A DNA stretch of 64,000 nt from Sulfuritalea sp. (GTDB lineage Bacteria; Pseudomonadota; Gammaproteobacteria; Burkholderiales; Rhodocyclaceae), in NCBI GenBank assembly GCA_023229685.1, contig JALNYT010000002.1, forward strand, positions 1 through 64,000, in the 5' to 3' direction. A model generated the notes under the pieces. It was not told where the DNA came from. It saw only the letters and a program-made list of their open reading frames with translations, and searched no databases. This document shows positions 9,129 through 18,119 of this stretch, piece after piece. Position numbers and translations under genes: made by a program. Numbering within the stretch: the stretch's first letter is position 1; the number at the start of each line of letters is the position of its first letter.

Positions 9129-9868
9129 TAGATCGTCAGCCCGCCATTGACGTTCAAGACCACCCCATTGATGAAGTCGTTCTCGAGCAGGGCCGCAACC
9201 GCTTGGGCTACTTCATGGGCATCTCCCAGCCGTCGCAGTGGCGTGTTGGCCTGGATGTGTTTCAACACGGATTCTTTCAGGGCAACACGGGTGGACTCGG
9301 TGCCGATGAAACCCGGTGCCACAGCATTGCAGCGAATGCCTAAGCGGCCCAACTCCTTCGACCAAGTGACGGTCATGGCGTTAACACCGGCCTTGGCCGC
9401 AGAATAGGCTGTTTGGCCTTCGTTGCCGCCAGCACTTATGGAACTGATATTGACGATGGCCCCTTTCGTTCTGCGTTTAACCATCTGTTCCACGACTGCG
9501 GAGGTGACAATAAATACGGAATCCAGGTTCACAGTCATTGAATCGCGAAAGCGGTGGTAGTCATGCATTATTCCGGCCGGATTCAGGATGTTTACGAAAG
9601 GCTCACTAAAGATCACGCCGGCGTTATTGACCAGGATGTCAAGGTGCCCGTGCCGCGTCAGGATCTCCGCCACGGCAGCCTTAGCTTGCTCCGGCTGGGT
9701 AACGTCCATCTGTTGGCGCTCCAAGTGTTCCGGCAGACAGGCCAGCGCCACCTCATTGCGATCGGCTACGACCACGACGGCACCTAAACTGGACAAATGG
9801 TTTGCGATGGCTAGTCCAAGCCCTTGAGCGCCACCAGTGACAACGGCCACGGCCCCCTTAATCTGCAA
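9128..9868 (-). CDS. SDR-family oxidoreductase (FabG-like)
   Basis: Classical NAD(P)-dependent short-chain dehydrogenase of 246 residues. It has the cofactor motif TGGAQGLG (11-18), NNAG (81-84), the catalytic serine in NISSIS and Y155-x3-K159 (YSAAK). An insert around residues 90-110 is longer than in FabG. The start is TTG at 9868, supported by AGGGAG six bases upstream; the gene overlaps the carrier-protein stop by 11 bp. Directly after an ACP gene it may reduce a carrier-bound 3-keto acyl group (for example to a 3-hydroxyacyl group), or act on a sugar. The substrate cannot be read from the sequence. Confidence 0.85.
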   Translation of the reverse strand: MQIKGAVAVVTGGAQGLGLAIANHLSSLGAVVVVADRNEVALACLPEHLERQQMDVTQPEQAKAAVAEILTRHGHLDILVNNAGVIFSEPFVNILNPAGIMHDYHRFRDSMTVNLDSVFIVTSAVVEQMVKRRTKGAIVNISSISAGGNEGQTAYSAAKAGVNAMTVTWSKELGRLGIRCNAVAPGFIGTESTRVALKESVLKHIQANTPLRRLGDAHEVAQAVAALLENDFINGVVLNVNGGLTI

Positions 9869-10097
9869 GGCTCACTCCCTTTTCCGTCAGCACTTCCAAG
9901 ATCCCCTTCACAGACACCATCCTCAGGATGTCAGGAATTTCAAGGGCGATGGCGTATTCTCTTTCCAGGGTCATCACCAAGTCCATTTGCTTAAGGGAAT
10001 CCCAGACCCCCACATCGGCCTTCTTGAGATCAGGATGGATCTCGGACTCCCGCAGTCCAAATACCTCGGCCAGAATCACCACCAGACGCTTGTTCAT
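9858..10097 (-). CDS. Acyl carrier protein
   Basis: A 79-residue acidic helical protein with the carrier motif DVGVWDSLKQMDL; S34 is the expected 4'-phosphopantetheine site. ATG at 10097 follows the acyltransferase stop directly, with a G-rich run TTGGGG upstream; a TTG four codons earlier is less likely. This is not the fatty-acid ACP, which is normally found beside fabD/fabF. Its neighbours (adenylation enzyme, SDR, acyltransferase, formyltransferase) point to a dedicated carrier that holds an activated acyl or aminoacyl group for polysaccharide decoration. Confidence 0.88.
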   Translation of the reverse strand: MNKRLVVILAEVFGLRESEIHPDLKKADVGVWDSLKQMDLVMTLEREYAIALEIPDILRMVSVKGILEVLTEKGVSLAD

Positions 10098-10098
10098 G

Positions 10099-10770
10099 TC
10101 AAACCCCAAAATACTTCACGTAATCTTCCGATGAATAGCGGAAAGGCTCGGCCGAGCGGGCGAGATTCACGGCATGCGACTTGGTGTCCTTCGTTATCAG
10201 GGCGCCTGCACCCACAATGTTGTACTCACCCACCGTCACCTCGTTCACCACCGTCGCATTCACTCCAACAAAACTATTGCGCAACACTTTGGCCTGGCCC
10301 GAAATGACGGTTCCGGCCGCGATCCAGCAGTTTTCCGCCACGCTGCAGTGGTGGGCCAAAGTGACGTTGCACCACACCATGGTGTTGGCTCCGATCTGCG
10401 CGTGCGGCTCGATAACGGCCGAAGGAAGCACCACGCAGCCTTCGCCCAGCAGATGGCCTGTAAAGACCCGGGCATCGGGATGAATGTAGGTTTCCATGGT
10501 ATATCCCATATCCTTCAGGCGCAGGAACAAGGACTCGCGGACCCGGTTGAGATCGTTGTAACCGACCGCCATCACTACTCGGCAGGTCTGCGGCGGGAAG
10601 GTTTCCCGCACCTGTGACAAGCCTACGGCTGCGAGACTCTCCACGCCGCCCTGAGTGAGAAAGTCATCGTCGACGGTAAGCCCAATTACCTCGTATCGGC
10701 TGTCGTTCCGCAGATACGAATACAGGATGTCGGCCGTGATCGCATTGCCGGCCAGAATTACCTTGGTCAT
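10099..10770 (-). CDS. PglD/NeuD-family sugar acyltransferase
   Basis: A 223-residue protein with an N-terminal Rossmann-like sugar-nucleotide-binding half (residues 1-90) and a C-terminal left-handed beta-helix of hexapeptide repeats (about 95-200), the layout of PglD, NeuD and WbmX-type transferases. These put an acetyl or other acyl group on an amino or hydroxyl group of a nucleotide sugar. In this locus the substrate could be dTDP-Fuc4N, and the acyl donor acetyl-CoA or the carrier-bound group from the next gene. ATG at 10770 overlaps the preceding gene's stop as ATGA. Family assignment is firm, substrate is inferred. Confidence 0.86.
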   Translation of the reverse strand: MTKVILAGNAITADILYSYLRNDSRYEVIGLTVDDDFLTQGGVESLAAVGLSQVRETFPPQTCRVVMAVGYNDLNRVRESLFLRLKDMGYTMETYIHPDARVFTGHLLGEGCVVLPSAVIEPHAQIGANTMVWCNVTLAHHCSVAENCWIAAGTVISGQAKVLRNSFVGVNATVVNEVTVGEYNIVGAGALITKDTKSHAVNLARSAEPFRYSSEDYVKYFGV

Positions 10771-11732
10771 TCCCCTATCTCCATCACCGCCAGGCCGAAA
10801 CCGGTTTTCCCATAGCCATTGCCGTTGTACAGCATGTACAAAAGCCCCCGATGCTCAAAAACATAGGGATAGCAGATCATTTCGCTATCCCAGCCTTGCG
10901 GGCTGACGTCGATGCCTGAGATGGCGTCGTTGCGCAGCCAATGTCGGCCATCCTGCGATGAGGCGAAACCGATACGGTAAGTCGCGATTTCCTTCGTTGC
11001 CCTGTGGGCAAACCACATGAAGTAAGTGCCATCGACGCGAAGTACACTTGGGCGCCCGAAAGCATATTCATATCCATCGGCAAACGGAATACACAGTTCC
11101 GGGTGGCAGGTCCAGTCTATGCCATTGGCGGACTCGGCGTAATGGATGCCGTAATAATGCCGCCAGCCCTGTTCCGTCTTTTCCCATCTTACGCCGGAGT
11201 TGTACCACGTCTGCCATTGATCACCGGACACGTGGAAAGCGGTTGCTGCAGCAAACAGCGGGTTGTGCTTGTCGCGCCCCAGCACCGGCCCCGCAAACTC
11301 CCGAGTCAGGGTGAATTCCTCAGGATTCACAATCGCCCGGCCGGTATCACAGATCCAGAGCGTATCCGGCAGGTTCTGCCAGCCAACATAGTACAAATAG
11401 ATTTTGCCCTGGTGCTTGACGAAGCAGACGCTGATCACGCCATCACAGTCAAAGCATCCGGGTTCGCCGTAGCGCATGGCCAGTTTCGGCTTTCCCATCA
11501 ATTTCATGCTCCCATTCCCTACCTTGGCATAGGCGAGAAATATATGGGAGCGCTGCTTTGAATCCCTCCGCGTGAAGGCAACGATAAACACGTCGTCCTT
11601 GTAATGCACGGCGCAGGGGTGGGAGCCATGGCTGAAATCCGTGCCGGCAGGTTCAAAGACCAGCCCCTTCTTTTTCCAGGGAAAGGGCCTGCTCTCGTCT
11701 AGGAAGCGCTTCATCTGGTATTCATCCTGCAT
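10767..11732 (-). CDS. Five-bladed beta-propeller glycosidase-like protein
   Basis: A 321-residue protein resembling the GH43/GH130/GH32-type propeller fold: repeated short W/Y-rich strands with patterns such as SHPCAVHYKDDVFIVAFTRR, KIYLYYVGWQN, FGRPSVLRVDGTYFMWFAHR and LLYMLYNGNGYG. No signal peptide is visible, so it probably acts in the cytoplasm or does not hydrolyse polymer. Related proteins occur inside O-antigen and capsule loci with undefined roles. ATG at 11732 shares one base with the previous stop (TGATG). Catalytic acids cannot be assigned with confidence. It could be a glycosidase, a phosphorylase or a non-enzymatic sugar-binding protein. Confidence 0.72.
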   Translation of the reverse strand: MQDEYQMKRFLDESRPFPWKKKGLVFEPAGTDFSHGSHPCAVHYKDDVFIVAFTRRDSKQRSHIFLAYAKVGNGSMKLMGKPKLAMRYGEPGCFDCDGVISVCFVKHQGKIYLYYVGWQNLPDTLWICDTGRAIVNPEEFTLTREFAGPVLGRDKHNPLFAAATAFHVSGDQWQTWYNSGVRWEKTEQGWRHYYGIHYAESANGIDWTCHPELCIPFADGYEYAFGRPSVLRVDGTYFMWFAHRATKEIATYRIGFASSQDGRHWLRNDAISGIDVSPQGWDSEMICYPYVFEHRGLLYMLYNGNGYGKTGFGLAVMEIGE

Positions 11733-12709
11733 CAATGGCCAGCTAGGCCGGAGCGGAACAATGACTCGAGGTACTCCACCCGACTCATCCCCAGGCGCTC
11801 TGCCTCGGCGTAAATACGATCCCGTAGGGCGGGATCCACACCCTCCAACTGGCCGAAATAACGAGTCCGGATGCTGCCGCCCCGCGTTCCCATATGGGCC
11901 ACGTCGATATTGATGGGAGGCGTCCGATCAGAGACGGAAAACTCGATGACGTAGAAACAATTGCTCAGTTCCCAGCTCAGTCGCACAGATCTGGCTGATT
12001 CGGGCAGAAGATGCAAGGGAACCTCGCACGCGTAGAGTGAATTGTTACGGATCAGCATTTTCCCGTACTCCGAATCCATGAGCCACGGTGCCACCCCCTC
12101 ATCACCAATTACCACCTTGCCGCCGGGTCTGACCACTCGGTTCATTTCGGCAATGCCCTTGCGGATATCCGGAAACAGGTTGATGCCGCCAAAATGATAG
12201 GCTGCATCGAAGTAGTCGTCCGCGAAGGGCAGATTCGTCGCATCGCTGACGGAGAAATGCAATTCCACACTGGATTTAGCGGACTCGACACGATGGCGCT
12301 CGGCCCCGGACAGAATCATCTCCTGGGCAATGTCCTGCGCGTAGATTTCCCCCTGCCCACCGAGGCTACGGACCAGATAAGGCAAGTCGTTTCCAGCACC
12401 TGCGCCGGTGACCAGCACCCGGTGGCCTTGTGCCAATTGCAGACGCGCCACCAGATTGTTCCGCAGAGTGGTTTCGTCCGATTCAAATGTGGCAAACACC
12501 CAACGTAACGAGTTGTCGTGCACGACCGCCGCATTCTGGCGAGTGTATTCGTTGGAGTCTTCAGGCTTCTTTGCGAAGACAGGCACGTCGGTGCCCAGTG
12601 CGAAGGGAAAAAGATGTCCATTTGGGCACGCTAGCCCTTCGGGAGTTGCCGACAAAGGTACCCGATTACATCGGGGTTCCGTGCAGCAATAAGCAACTTG
12701 ATCAGCCAT
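11732..12709 (-). CDS. Class I SAM-dependent methyltransferase with N-terminal Cys motif
   Basis: A 325-residue protein. Residues 1-35 hold C-x4-C ... C-x-N-G-H, resembling the small Trm112-like zinc-ribbon found in front of some methyltransferases. The Rossmann methyltransferase core (about 85-210) shows the SAM-binding motif VLVTGAGAGNDLPYLV, an acidic residue at the end of strand 2 (YAQDIA), NLPFADDYFDAAYHFGG, and VVRPGGKVVIGDEG. It belongs to the Methyltransf_11 group and probably methylates a sugar or lipid-linked intermediate in this locus. It lies 3 bp after the next upstream methyltransferase gene, in the same operon. Confidence 0.82.
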   Translation of the reverse strand: MADQVAYCCTEPRCNRVPLSATPEGLACPNGHLFPFALGTDVPVFAKKPEDSNEYTRQNAAVVHDNSLRWVFATFESDETTLRNNLVARLQLAQGHRVLVTGAGAGNDLPYLVRSLGGQGEIYAQDIAQEMILSGAERHRVESAKSSVELHFSVSDATNLPFADDYFDAAYHFGGINLFPDIRKGIAEMNRVVRPGGKVVIGDEGVAPWLMDSEYGKMLIRNNSLYACEVPLHLLPESARSVRLSWELSNCFYVIEFSVSDRTPPINIDVAHMGTRGGSIRTRYFGQLEGVDPALRDRIYAEAERLGMSRVEYLESLFRSGLAGH

Positions 12710-12712
12710 AGC

Positions 12713-13414
12713 TCAAACCTTCTCGCAAACGACCCAGAACACTCGTTCCGAGATGCCGTAAAAATCGTTATCGGCGAAGCCGAAAGAAAAGTTGGAAAAA
12801 TGAGGCGCGAAATACTCCTCGAGCTCTTGTATTTCGCTAAAGGCATGCAACCGGTAACCATTGCGGTTGCCATATGGGTCTGCGGTGATCCTGAGCGAGC
12901 CATCAGGCAACTCGACCGCCTCCCTAAAGATATAAGAAGTTTTGCATGGCACCGAGGCAACCAAATAACCGCCAGGCTTCAATACCCGAGCATACTCGGT
13001 CAGGTTGTCTGCAAATGAGTCACCATCGTCGCAGTAATAGCAACAGTGGCAGGCGAGGATGTAGTCAAAATGATCGCTCACGAACGGAATTTGGCTGTTC
13101 CGGCCTACACGTAAATCTGCTGCATGCCCGAGTTTTGCTAATCGCTTTAGGGTTTGATCCACAATGCCCTGGGTGATCTCAATACCGCTGACCGCGAGTC
13201 CCTGGTCGCAGAGAAAGGCCGTATTCCGGCCATCTCCAAAGCCGACGTCGAGAATAAGATTCCCTGCGACGGGCTTCTTGAATCTCAGGCGTGGGTAACT
13301 GGCCAGAAAAGTGCGGACTACGAATTCGGTGGGATAAACCTTGCTACCCGGCCTATCCGCATAAAAGCGCTCGTAACTGGTATCAATGTTAGGTCTTTGA
13401 TCGTCCATAAACAT
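12713..13414 (-). CDS. Class I SAM-dependent methyltransferase
   Basis: About 233 residues. The core shows LILDVGFGDGRNTAFL (motif I), VSGIEIT (strand 2 acid), PFVSDHFDYILACHCCYY and VLKPGGYLVAS, typical of Methyltransf_11/25. The open frame reaches back to 13498, but that would overlap the glycosyltransferase gene by 110 bp. ATG at 13414 (or 13408) gives a 20-26 bp overlap and is preferred, although no clear ribosome-binding site is seen at either. Probable role: O- or N-methylation of a polysaccharide sugar; the acceptor is unknown. Confidence 0.8.
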   Translation of the reverse strand: MFMDDQRPNIDTSYERFYADRPGSKVYPTEFVVRTFLASYPRLRFKKPVAGNLILDVGFGDGRNTAFLCDQGLAVSGIEITQGIVDQTLKRLAKLGHAADLRVGRNSQIPFVSDHFDYILACHCCYYCDDGDSFADNLTEYARVLKPGGYLVASVPCKTSYIFREAVELPDGSLRITADPYGNRNGYRLHAFSEIQELEEYFAPHFSNFSFGFADNDFYGISERVFWVVCEKV

Positions 13415-14318
13415 TTCTGACAATGGTGAGAGGTCGTTGTTTTGTTTCCGAAAAAATCTTCGCGAGGTAAATTCCAATAACACCGATAAACGATGCAATC
13501 ATCCCGCCAAGCACCCAGACCGAGACCATAACGGAGGTCCAGCCGTCCACCGTCTGGGATGAGAAGAGCCTGATGAAGACAAGGTATCCCGCATATGCAA
13601 GCGCTGCGACAAATATCGTTAAGCCCGAATAGAAGATCAGCTTCAGAGGCGTCTCGCTAAAGGAGGTAACAACATTCGTCGCGTGTTCAATCTTCTTCGC
13701 AAGGCCGTAGGTTGATTCGCTGGACATATGTTTCCTGACCAGCTTCTCGCACTGCTTGAATCCGGTAATCACCCAAAGACAGGAAATGACAATTTCTCGT
13801 TCACGATATTGCAATAGGGCATCCACGTAGCGTCGGGTCATTAATCGCGCAGTAACGATATTCCGAGGATGGTCAATATTGCACAACCAATTAAAAACGG
13901 AATAATAGACTTCACCGCTCCATCTCTCGAACCAACCGCCCTTGCGCTCCTGCTGCCTACCGTACACAACATCTGCGCGCTCAGCGGCCATCAACTCCGA
14001 GAATTCCAACAGCCATTCCGGCTCCTCCTCCAAGTCGCTGTCGATCAGGAAGATCTGTTCACCCAGTGCATGCTCAAGTCCTGCCATCATGGCTTTGTGA
14101 TGGCCAAAATTCCGCGACAGGTCAACGACGACAATATGGCCGTCCCTTTCAGCGATTCGCACAGCGAGGTCGAGGCTGTTGTCGGGTGACCCGTCGTTCA
14201 CAAGAATGATTTCGTAATCTTCACCTACGAGTTGCTTGGCAGCTGTACTTGCCCGTTGATGAAACTCGGCGATGTAGGGGGCGGATTGGTAGAGCGTTGC
14301 AACAATGGAAAGCTTCAT
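13389..14318 (-). CDS. GtrB/DPM1-like family 2 glycosyltransferase
   Basis: Predicted to transfer a sugar from a nucleotide donor to undecaprenyl phosphate on the cytoplasmic face. The 309-residue protein has a GT-A domain (1-210) with [21 protein letters not shown], and the metal-binding D-x-D in [11 protein letters not shown]. Two C-terminal transmembrane helices follow (about 232-255 and 268-292), the GtrB/ArnC layout. With GtrA at 6271-6702 and the polytopic proteins at 15078 and 1992 it could form a side-chain addition system. ATG at 14318 overlaps the WbqC stop as ATGA. Confidence 0.87.
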   Translation of the reverse strand: MKLSIVATLYQSAPYIAEFHQRASTAAKQLVGEDYEIILVNDGSPDNSLDLAVRIAERDGHIVVVDLSRNFGHHKAMMAGLEHALGEQIFLIDSDLEEEPEWLLEFSELMAAERADVVYGRQQERKGGWFERWSGEVYYSVFNWLCNIDHPRNIVTARLMTRRYVDALLQYREREIVISCLWVITGFKQCEKLVRKHMSSESTYGLAKKIEHATNVVTSFSETPLKLIFYSGLTIFVAALAYAGYLVFIRLFSSQTVDGWTSVMVSVWVLGGMIASFIGVIGIYLAKIFSETKQRPLTIVRNVYGRSKT

Positions 14319-15040
14319 GACTGCACATACCTCATATATCGGTGCGCATTTTTACCGCAGTTAAACAGCAGGTCGAGGATGCTCACTCCATGAGTGAACT
14401 CGCCCCAAAGCTGCGGGTATTCGGGGTAGCCGGCGTAGTCAAACCAAGTCAGCTTGATGCCTCGCGTGCGGAATGCGGTCTCCTCGATGTAATCTTTGGC
14501 AGAAGGGCCTGTTATGTACTCCGTAGCGCCTACCTGAGCACAAAGATCGGCCAGACGTTCTGTCTTGCCATCAAGTTGAGCATAGTCCCACGAATTACTG
14601 ATGCACGTTTTGATTTCCAAGTACTTGCACACGGCCTCAATAAAGCGGCGATTTAAATCGGAGAGATGCGTGCAGTCGTCTGCAAGGTACAGCGGCTTGA
14701 GCCAGGCCTCAATCTCGCTAAAGTGTGGCGCGCGGCGATAGTTCTGCGCCAATGCTTTCCAGTGAAGCAGGGCCCAGTCGGAGCCGTCAATTATGGTTTC
14801 ACAAATTTTTTGGTGGTACCTCCCCTTCACTAGCACTGGCACCGTCAGCCACTGAACACCTTGCGGCGTCTTGATTTGGTTGCGATTGCGCCAATCACGC
14901 CGGGTGTACTGCATATCGTCGAAAAGGATGAATTCATCGACGGCGGCAATAATGTCAAAGTATCCCTTCCATGGAATATAGTTAGACTGGAGAATAGCCA
15001 CTTTTTTATTATGCAAAACAGCATTTACCTTAGCGCCCAT
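14315..15040 (-). CDS. WbqC-like family protein
   Basis: A 241-residue protein matching the WbqC family (PF08889). Visible are the N-terminal [39 protein letters not shown] and the C-terminal [10 protein letters not shown]. WbqC proteins are found in O-antigen and capsule clusters that make acylated or aminoacylated sugars. Their biochemistry is poorly defined, and an acyl- or aminoacyl-transfer role has been suggested on structural grounds. The ATG at 15040 is preferred over the TTG one codon earlier. It opens the run of overlapping genes that continues to the adenylation enzyme, so it is likely part of the same modification pathway. Confidence 0.82.
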   Translation of the reverse strand: MGAKVNAVLHNKKVAILQSNYIPWKGYFDIIAAVDEFILFDDMQYTRRDWRNRNQIKTPQGVQWLTVPVLVKGRYHQKICETIIDGSDWALLHWKALAQNYRRAPHFSEIEAWLKPLYLADDCTHLSDLNRRFIEAVCKYLEIKTCISNSWDYAQLDGKTERLADLCAQVGATEYITGPSAKDYIEETAFRTRGIKLTWFDYAGYPEYPQLWGEFTHGVSILDLLFNCGKNAHRYMRYVQS

Positions 15041-15077
15041 CAATATTTCACTTTGAGTAATTGTCTTTTTATTTCGA

Positions 15078-16751
15078 TTACTTTAAATCGGGGCATTTAA
15101 CGTCGGACAACTCGAGGGTCGTGTGGTCACTCAGAAAATTCGGTAACTCCGAGGGGTAAAACCAACGGTATGCCATATAATTCCCGACCAATTTCAAATA
15201 ACTTGTCTCTGGACGCTTGGGGCGGATGGTCACCATTGCCTGGCAGCCACCGGATCGAAAATCCGTAAGTAGATAATTCCTCAAGGGAACATTCTTTAGC
15301 ACCCAGTCTTCATCATGAGATGCAGTTGGATGAAACCCGATCTTGTTTTCACTTCCCCAAGCCATCTTGAACATAACAGAGTATTCATAGTGCCTATAGA
15401 ATTCTTTGTTGATGTAATAGGCGTCGTTAACAATGAATAGGTTTATTCTATCGACCAGCGCCTTCGGTAGCTTTTGCAAATTCACAATAAATGATTGATC
15501 TTTGATCCAACGCACCTGCCACGCCAAATAGACTTTGCATGTCAAGAGCACAAATGACAGCACCAGTATCCCGGAAAAGACTCGCAGTAGATTTGGCGTC
15601 AAATTAAATGGAAGAATCAAATGTACGCCGCGGCCAATTGCCACTAACAAGACTGCCACCGGCAGACTGACTAGGGCTGCGTGGCGGGAATCCCACCCTT
15701 CAGCAGTCGGAAATTTACCGACAACCAAATAGGGAAATAGTGCGCAAAACAGCAAGACAACAGCGAACAAACCGATCTTCAACATGTTTGCCGAATTCTC
15801 TGACTTGGATATCTCAACGAAGTCTTTGAACTCGCGAGTTCCCCGCCTAGCAGAGTTCGCCCTCTCAAATAATACCGCCATTAGGATTACAAACGCGGCA
15901 AGCATCGGTCGATTGCCGGCGAGAGTCATCACACCGTCGAATTGCGAAAGTATCGTATTGTCAATCGATTTCCAGAAGTTTGTGAACCACAACTTTGGCG
16001 AAAATGCCAATTGATTATAGCCGGAATATTCGTCCGTTGCTTTCCATATTAGATTACTGATTGCCCAGTATGCAAAGGGGAGAAGGATTAGATCGCCATA
16101 GCGTAATGACTTAAGCAATTTTTTAGGCAGAGTATCAGCTGACCATTCCGGATGCTTCTCGGAAATAATCAGGAACAGGATGGGGAAATAAAACACTAAT
16201 AAGGAGTTTAGGGAGAAACTAGCGCCGATGATGACCAGCGCTAAGGCTCGCCGTATAAGCGCAGGCCGCCCGCTTGTCTCCAAGGATCGGAGTGCTAAGT
16301 ACAGTCCAATGAAAAATAGCATGTATAACAAGCGCATCGGCGCCAATATAATTGCCACCTGAGCCTGGAAGGCCGGGTAACAGCAGAATACTGCCGCTAT
16401 AAACCAGCGTTCGCGGCTACTCAAAATGCTTATTCGCTGCGCGATGAAGAAGACCATCAGGGTAGATAACATGGCGGCAAGAAATGCCACCAAGCGATAT
16501 GCAAATACTGGATTCGGTGCTAACCAAAAAGCCCAGTGAAAATATCCCGCCCAAGGAGATCCCGCATTTCTGAAAATGCTAAGCAACGTCTCAACATCGC
16601 GGTTGACATAGTGGCCATAAAGTAGCCACCCATCCCAATAAACGCCATCGTTGAATAGCGACACCCCATGCGTAGCAAACACCAGCAGAGCCAGCATCCA
16701 AACGCTCGAGATCGGATAGCCGGTAAATCGGGATTTAATCGTTGCGGCCAT
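15078..16751 (-). CDS. Polytopic membrane protein, possible GT-C glycosyltransferase
   Basis: A 557-residue protein with about ten hydrophobic segments and a C-terminal soluble part of about 140 residues. Near the N-terminus, after the first membrane segment, an acidic loop motif ([12 protein letters not shown]) resembles the first periplasmic loop of GT-C transferases, which carries catalytic Asp residues. This fits an enzyme using an undecaprenyl-phosphate-linked sugar, such as the third member of a GtrA/GtrB/Gtr set; no closer match is recognised. It is the first gene of the long minus-strand polysaccharide operon and is AT-rich relative to the housekeeping genes. Confidence 0.68.
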   Translation of the reverse strand: MAATIKSRFTGYPISSVWMLALLVFATHGVSLFNDGVYWDGWLLYGHYVNRDVETLLSIFRNAGSPWAGYFHWAFWLAPNPVFAYRLVAFLAAMLSTLMVFFIAQRISILSSRERWFIAAVFCCYPAFQAQVAIILAPMRLLYMLFFIGLYLALRSLETSGRPALIRRALALVIIGASFSLNSLLVFYFPILFLIISEKHPEWSADTLPKKLLKSLRYGDLILLPFAYWAISNLIWKATDEYSGYNQLAFSPKLWFTNFWKSIDNTILSQFDGVMTLAGNRPMLAAFVILMAVLFERANSARRGTREFKDFVEISKSENSANMLKIGLFAVVLLFCALFPYLVVGKFPTAEGWDSRHAALVSLPVAVLLVAIGRGVHLILPFNLTPNLLRVFSGILVLSFVLLTCKVYLAWQVRWIKDQSFIVNLQKLPKALVDRINLFIVNDAYYINKEFYRHYEYSVMFKMAWGSENKIGFHPTASHDEDWVLKNVPLRNYLLTDFRSGGCQAMVTIRPKRPETSYLKLVGNYMAYRWFYPSELPNFLSDHTTLELSDVKCPDLK

Positions 16752-17055
16752 AGGAAGAGCAGAAGCCCGAGACGCGACAGCCAGCGTTTAAGCGATGGCT
16801 CATGGAGACACCCCTACGCTGTCAACACGCCAATTACGACGACCAACGGGTGCCGCACCCGGATACCATGAAACGATCTTGGAGTCATAAGTGGAAAGCG
16901 CTTTGAACCGAAAAATATGAGTTGGCGGCATGCGAAGTGGGCTGAAATGGGGCAGGCTGCGGGTTTCGAGTTGATTGGGGGGCGCCTGATGGCTGAATCG
17001 AAACTGAAGCTGGCGAGATGGGGATAAGCTGCTGTTTTGGGCAGGAGTCCGGCCG
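16752..17055. other. Intergenic region upstream of the polysaccharide operon
   Basis: The stretch holds no convincing gene. It must contain the leader and promoter of the minus-strand operon that starts at 16751, unless transcription reads through from the regulator genes at 17511-18448. The part from about 16870 may be the terminal segment of the insertion-sequence remnant that follows. No JUMPstart or ops sequence was recognised. Confidence 0.35.
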
Positions 17056-17340
17056 ATGTCAGGGCAGGTGCAAGTGCGCTGGGAGGCGAAATGCGCGGCG
17101 ACGTCGATGGGGCAGTTGGCCTACTCCATTGAGTTTCTCAAATTGGCCGGGCTGTGGTCACGCCGTCTGAAAGACTGTTCGCGTGCCTACACTAGTCCCA
17201 ACACGCCGACGAACGAGAAAGTGCTGGACCTGGGTGTCGTCGATACTCGCTGGGAATCTTGGGTCGCGCACCGGCTCGACAAACATCTGGTCAACGGAGG
17301 GATCGAAGGCCTCCAAACAGTGGTGCTTCAAAGCAAACGC
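17056..17340 (+). pseudogene. Degraded insertion-sequence transposase fragment (IS4-like)
   Basis: The plus-strand frame from ATG 17056 encodes about 55 residues (CAATSMGQLAYSIEFLKLAG, then YTSPNTPTNEKVL) that resemble the N-terminus of an IS4-like transposase of beta/gammaproteobacteria. At about 17222 the matching reading moves to the next frame (TWVSSILAG), consistent with loss of two bases. Beyond about 17270 the similarity fades and stops accumulate. No complete transposase or clear terminal repeats are visible, so this is a relic. It lies exactly between the regulator genes and the long polysaccharide operon. The assignment is from memory of the family and should be checked by search. 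Confidence 0.5.
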
Positions 17341-17510
17341 CCGAGCCAACGCCGGCTATTCCCCAATCGCGGACACGCTACCGCCATGCCCGTGCACGAG
17401 GTGCACAGCAGATGGCTACTACCTTACCCTTGTTCACCCCTCACTCCGACTGCCCGGAATCCCCCGCCACAGTCAGGCAAGACCACGCGTCGCTGCTACT
17501 CAATTCACCT

Positions 17511-18119
17511 TCAGTTGGCAACCAGCAACTGGTGTTGACTCAGACTCACCCGGGTATCTTGTCCAAGCAACTGCATCAGCACGACGACCCGTTGCTGCGA
17601 CACATCCGATATCAGACCCTCCAGCCCGGTCAGCGGACCATCGACCACACGGACTCGTTCGCCGCGTTGGAAGGGACTGATGTCTTCGTCACTGGCTTCG
17701 TTCCGTCGCGCTTCAAAGTCACGAATTCCCTGCAAGGTTTCCGGCCGCATGACGGCAGGTTCCTGGCCAAAGCGCACGAGGGCCGTGACTCCCAAGGTTG
17801 AGCGCACTGGAGCAATGGAGTGGGTGGCCGATCCCGGCTGCAGAAAAATATAGCGCGGAAACAAGGCTTCCAGCTGGGCCTGCTGGCGACCCCGGCTGCG
17901 TTTCAGTATCTTGATTTTCGGCAAATAGACGGCGTAGCCCTGGCGAGCCAGATTCTCGCCGGCGGTCTGTTCCTGCCGGACCTTAGTGTGCACGACATAC
18001 CAAGGCAGGCTCAGGGTGGAATCCTTGGCAACCCTCGCATCGGCACCAACCCGCACTGCCGCCAGTCCGGAAACCAGGCTTTGACGGCGTCCTGGCACCG
18101 TTCTGTGTGACAGGTTCAT
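17511..18119 (-). CDS. NusG-like antitermination factor (RfaH family)
   Basis: A 202-residue NusG paralogue. The NGN domain begins at about residue 39 (PWYVVHTKVRQEQTAGENL, then YAVYLPKIK) and includes FPRYIFLQP. The C-terminal KOW part has FQRGERVRVVDGPLTGLEGLI. RfaH-type factors bind paused RNA polymerase and suppress Rho-dependent termination in long surface-polysaccharide operons. The ATG at 18119 overlaps the upstream regulator stop as ATGA, which supports this start despite an unusual 38-residue N-terminal extension. It lies upstream of, and in the same orientation as, the long operon 16751-1, which is its probable target. No ops site was recognised. Confidence 0.87.
   Translation of the reverse strand: MNLSHRTVPGRRQSLVSGLAAVRVGADARVAKDSTLSLPWYVVHTKVRQEQTAGENLARQGYAVYLPKIKILKRSRGRQQAQLEALFPRYIFLQPGSATHSIAPVRSTLGVTALVRFGQEPAVMRPETLQGIRDFEARRNEASDEDISPFQRGERVRVVDGPLTGLEGLISDVSQQRVVVLMQLLGQDTRVSLSQHQLLVAN

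Noticed and set aside
17400..17425. A GGTAGTAGC-like sequence on the minus strand that resembles an RfaH ops element
   Set aside because: It departs from the ops core GGCGGTAGC, and the surrounding JUMPstart features are absent.
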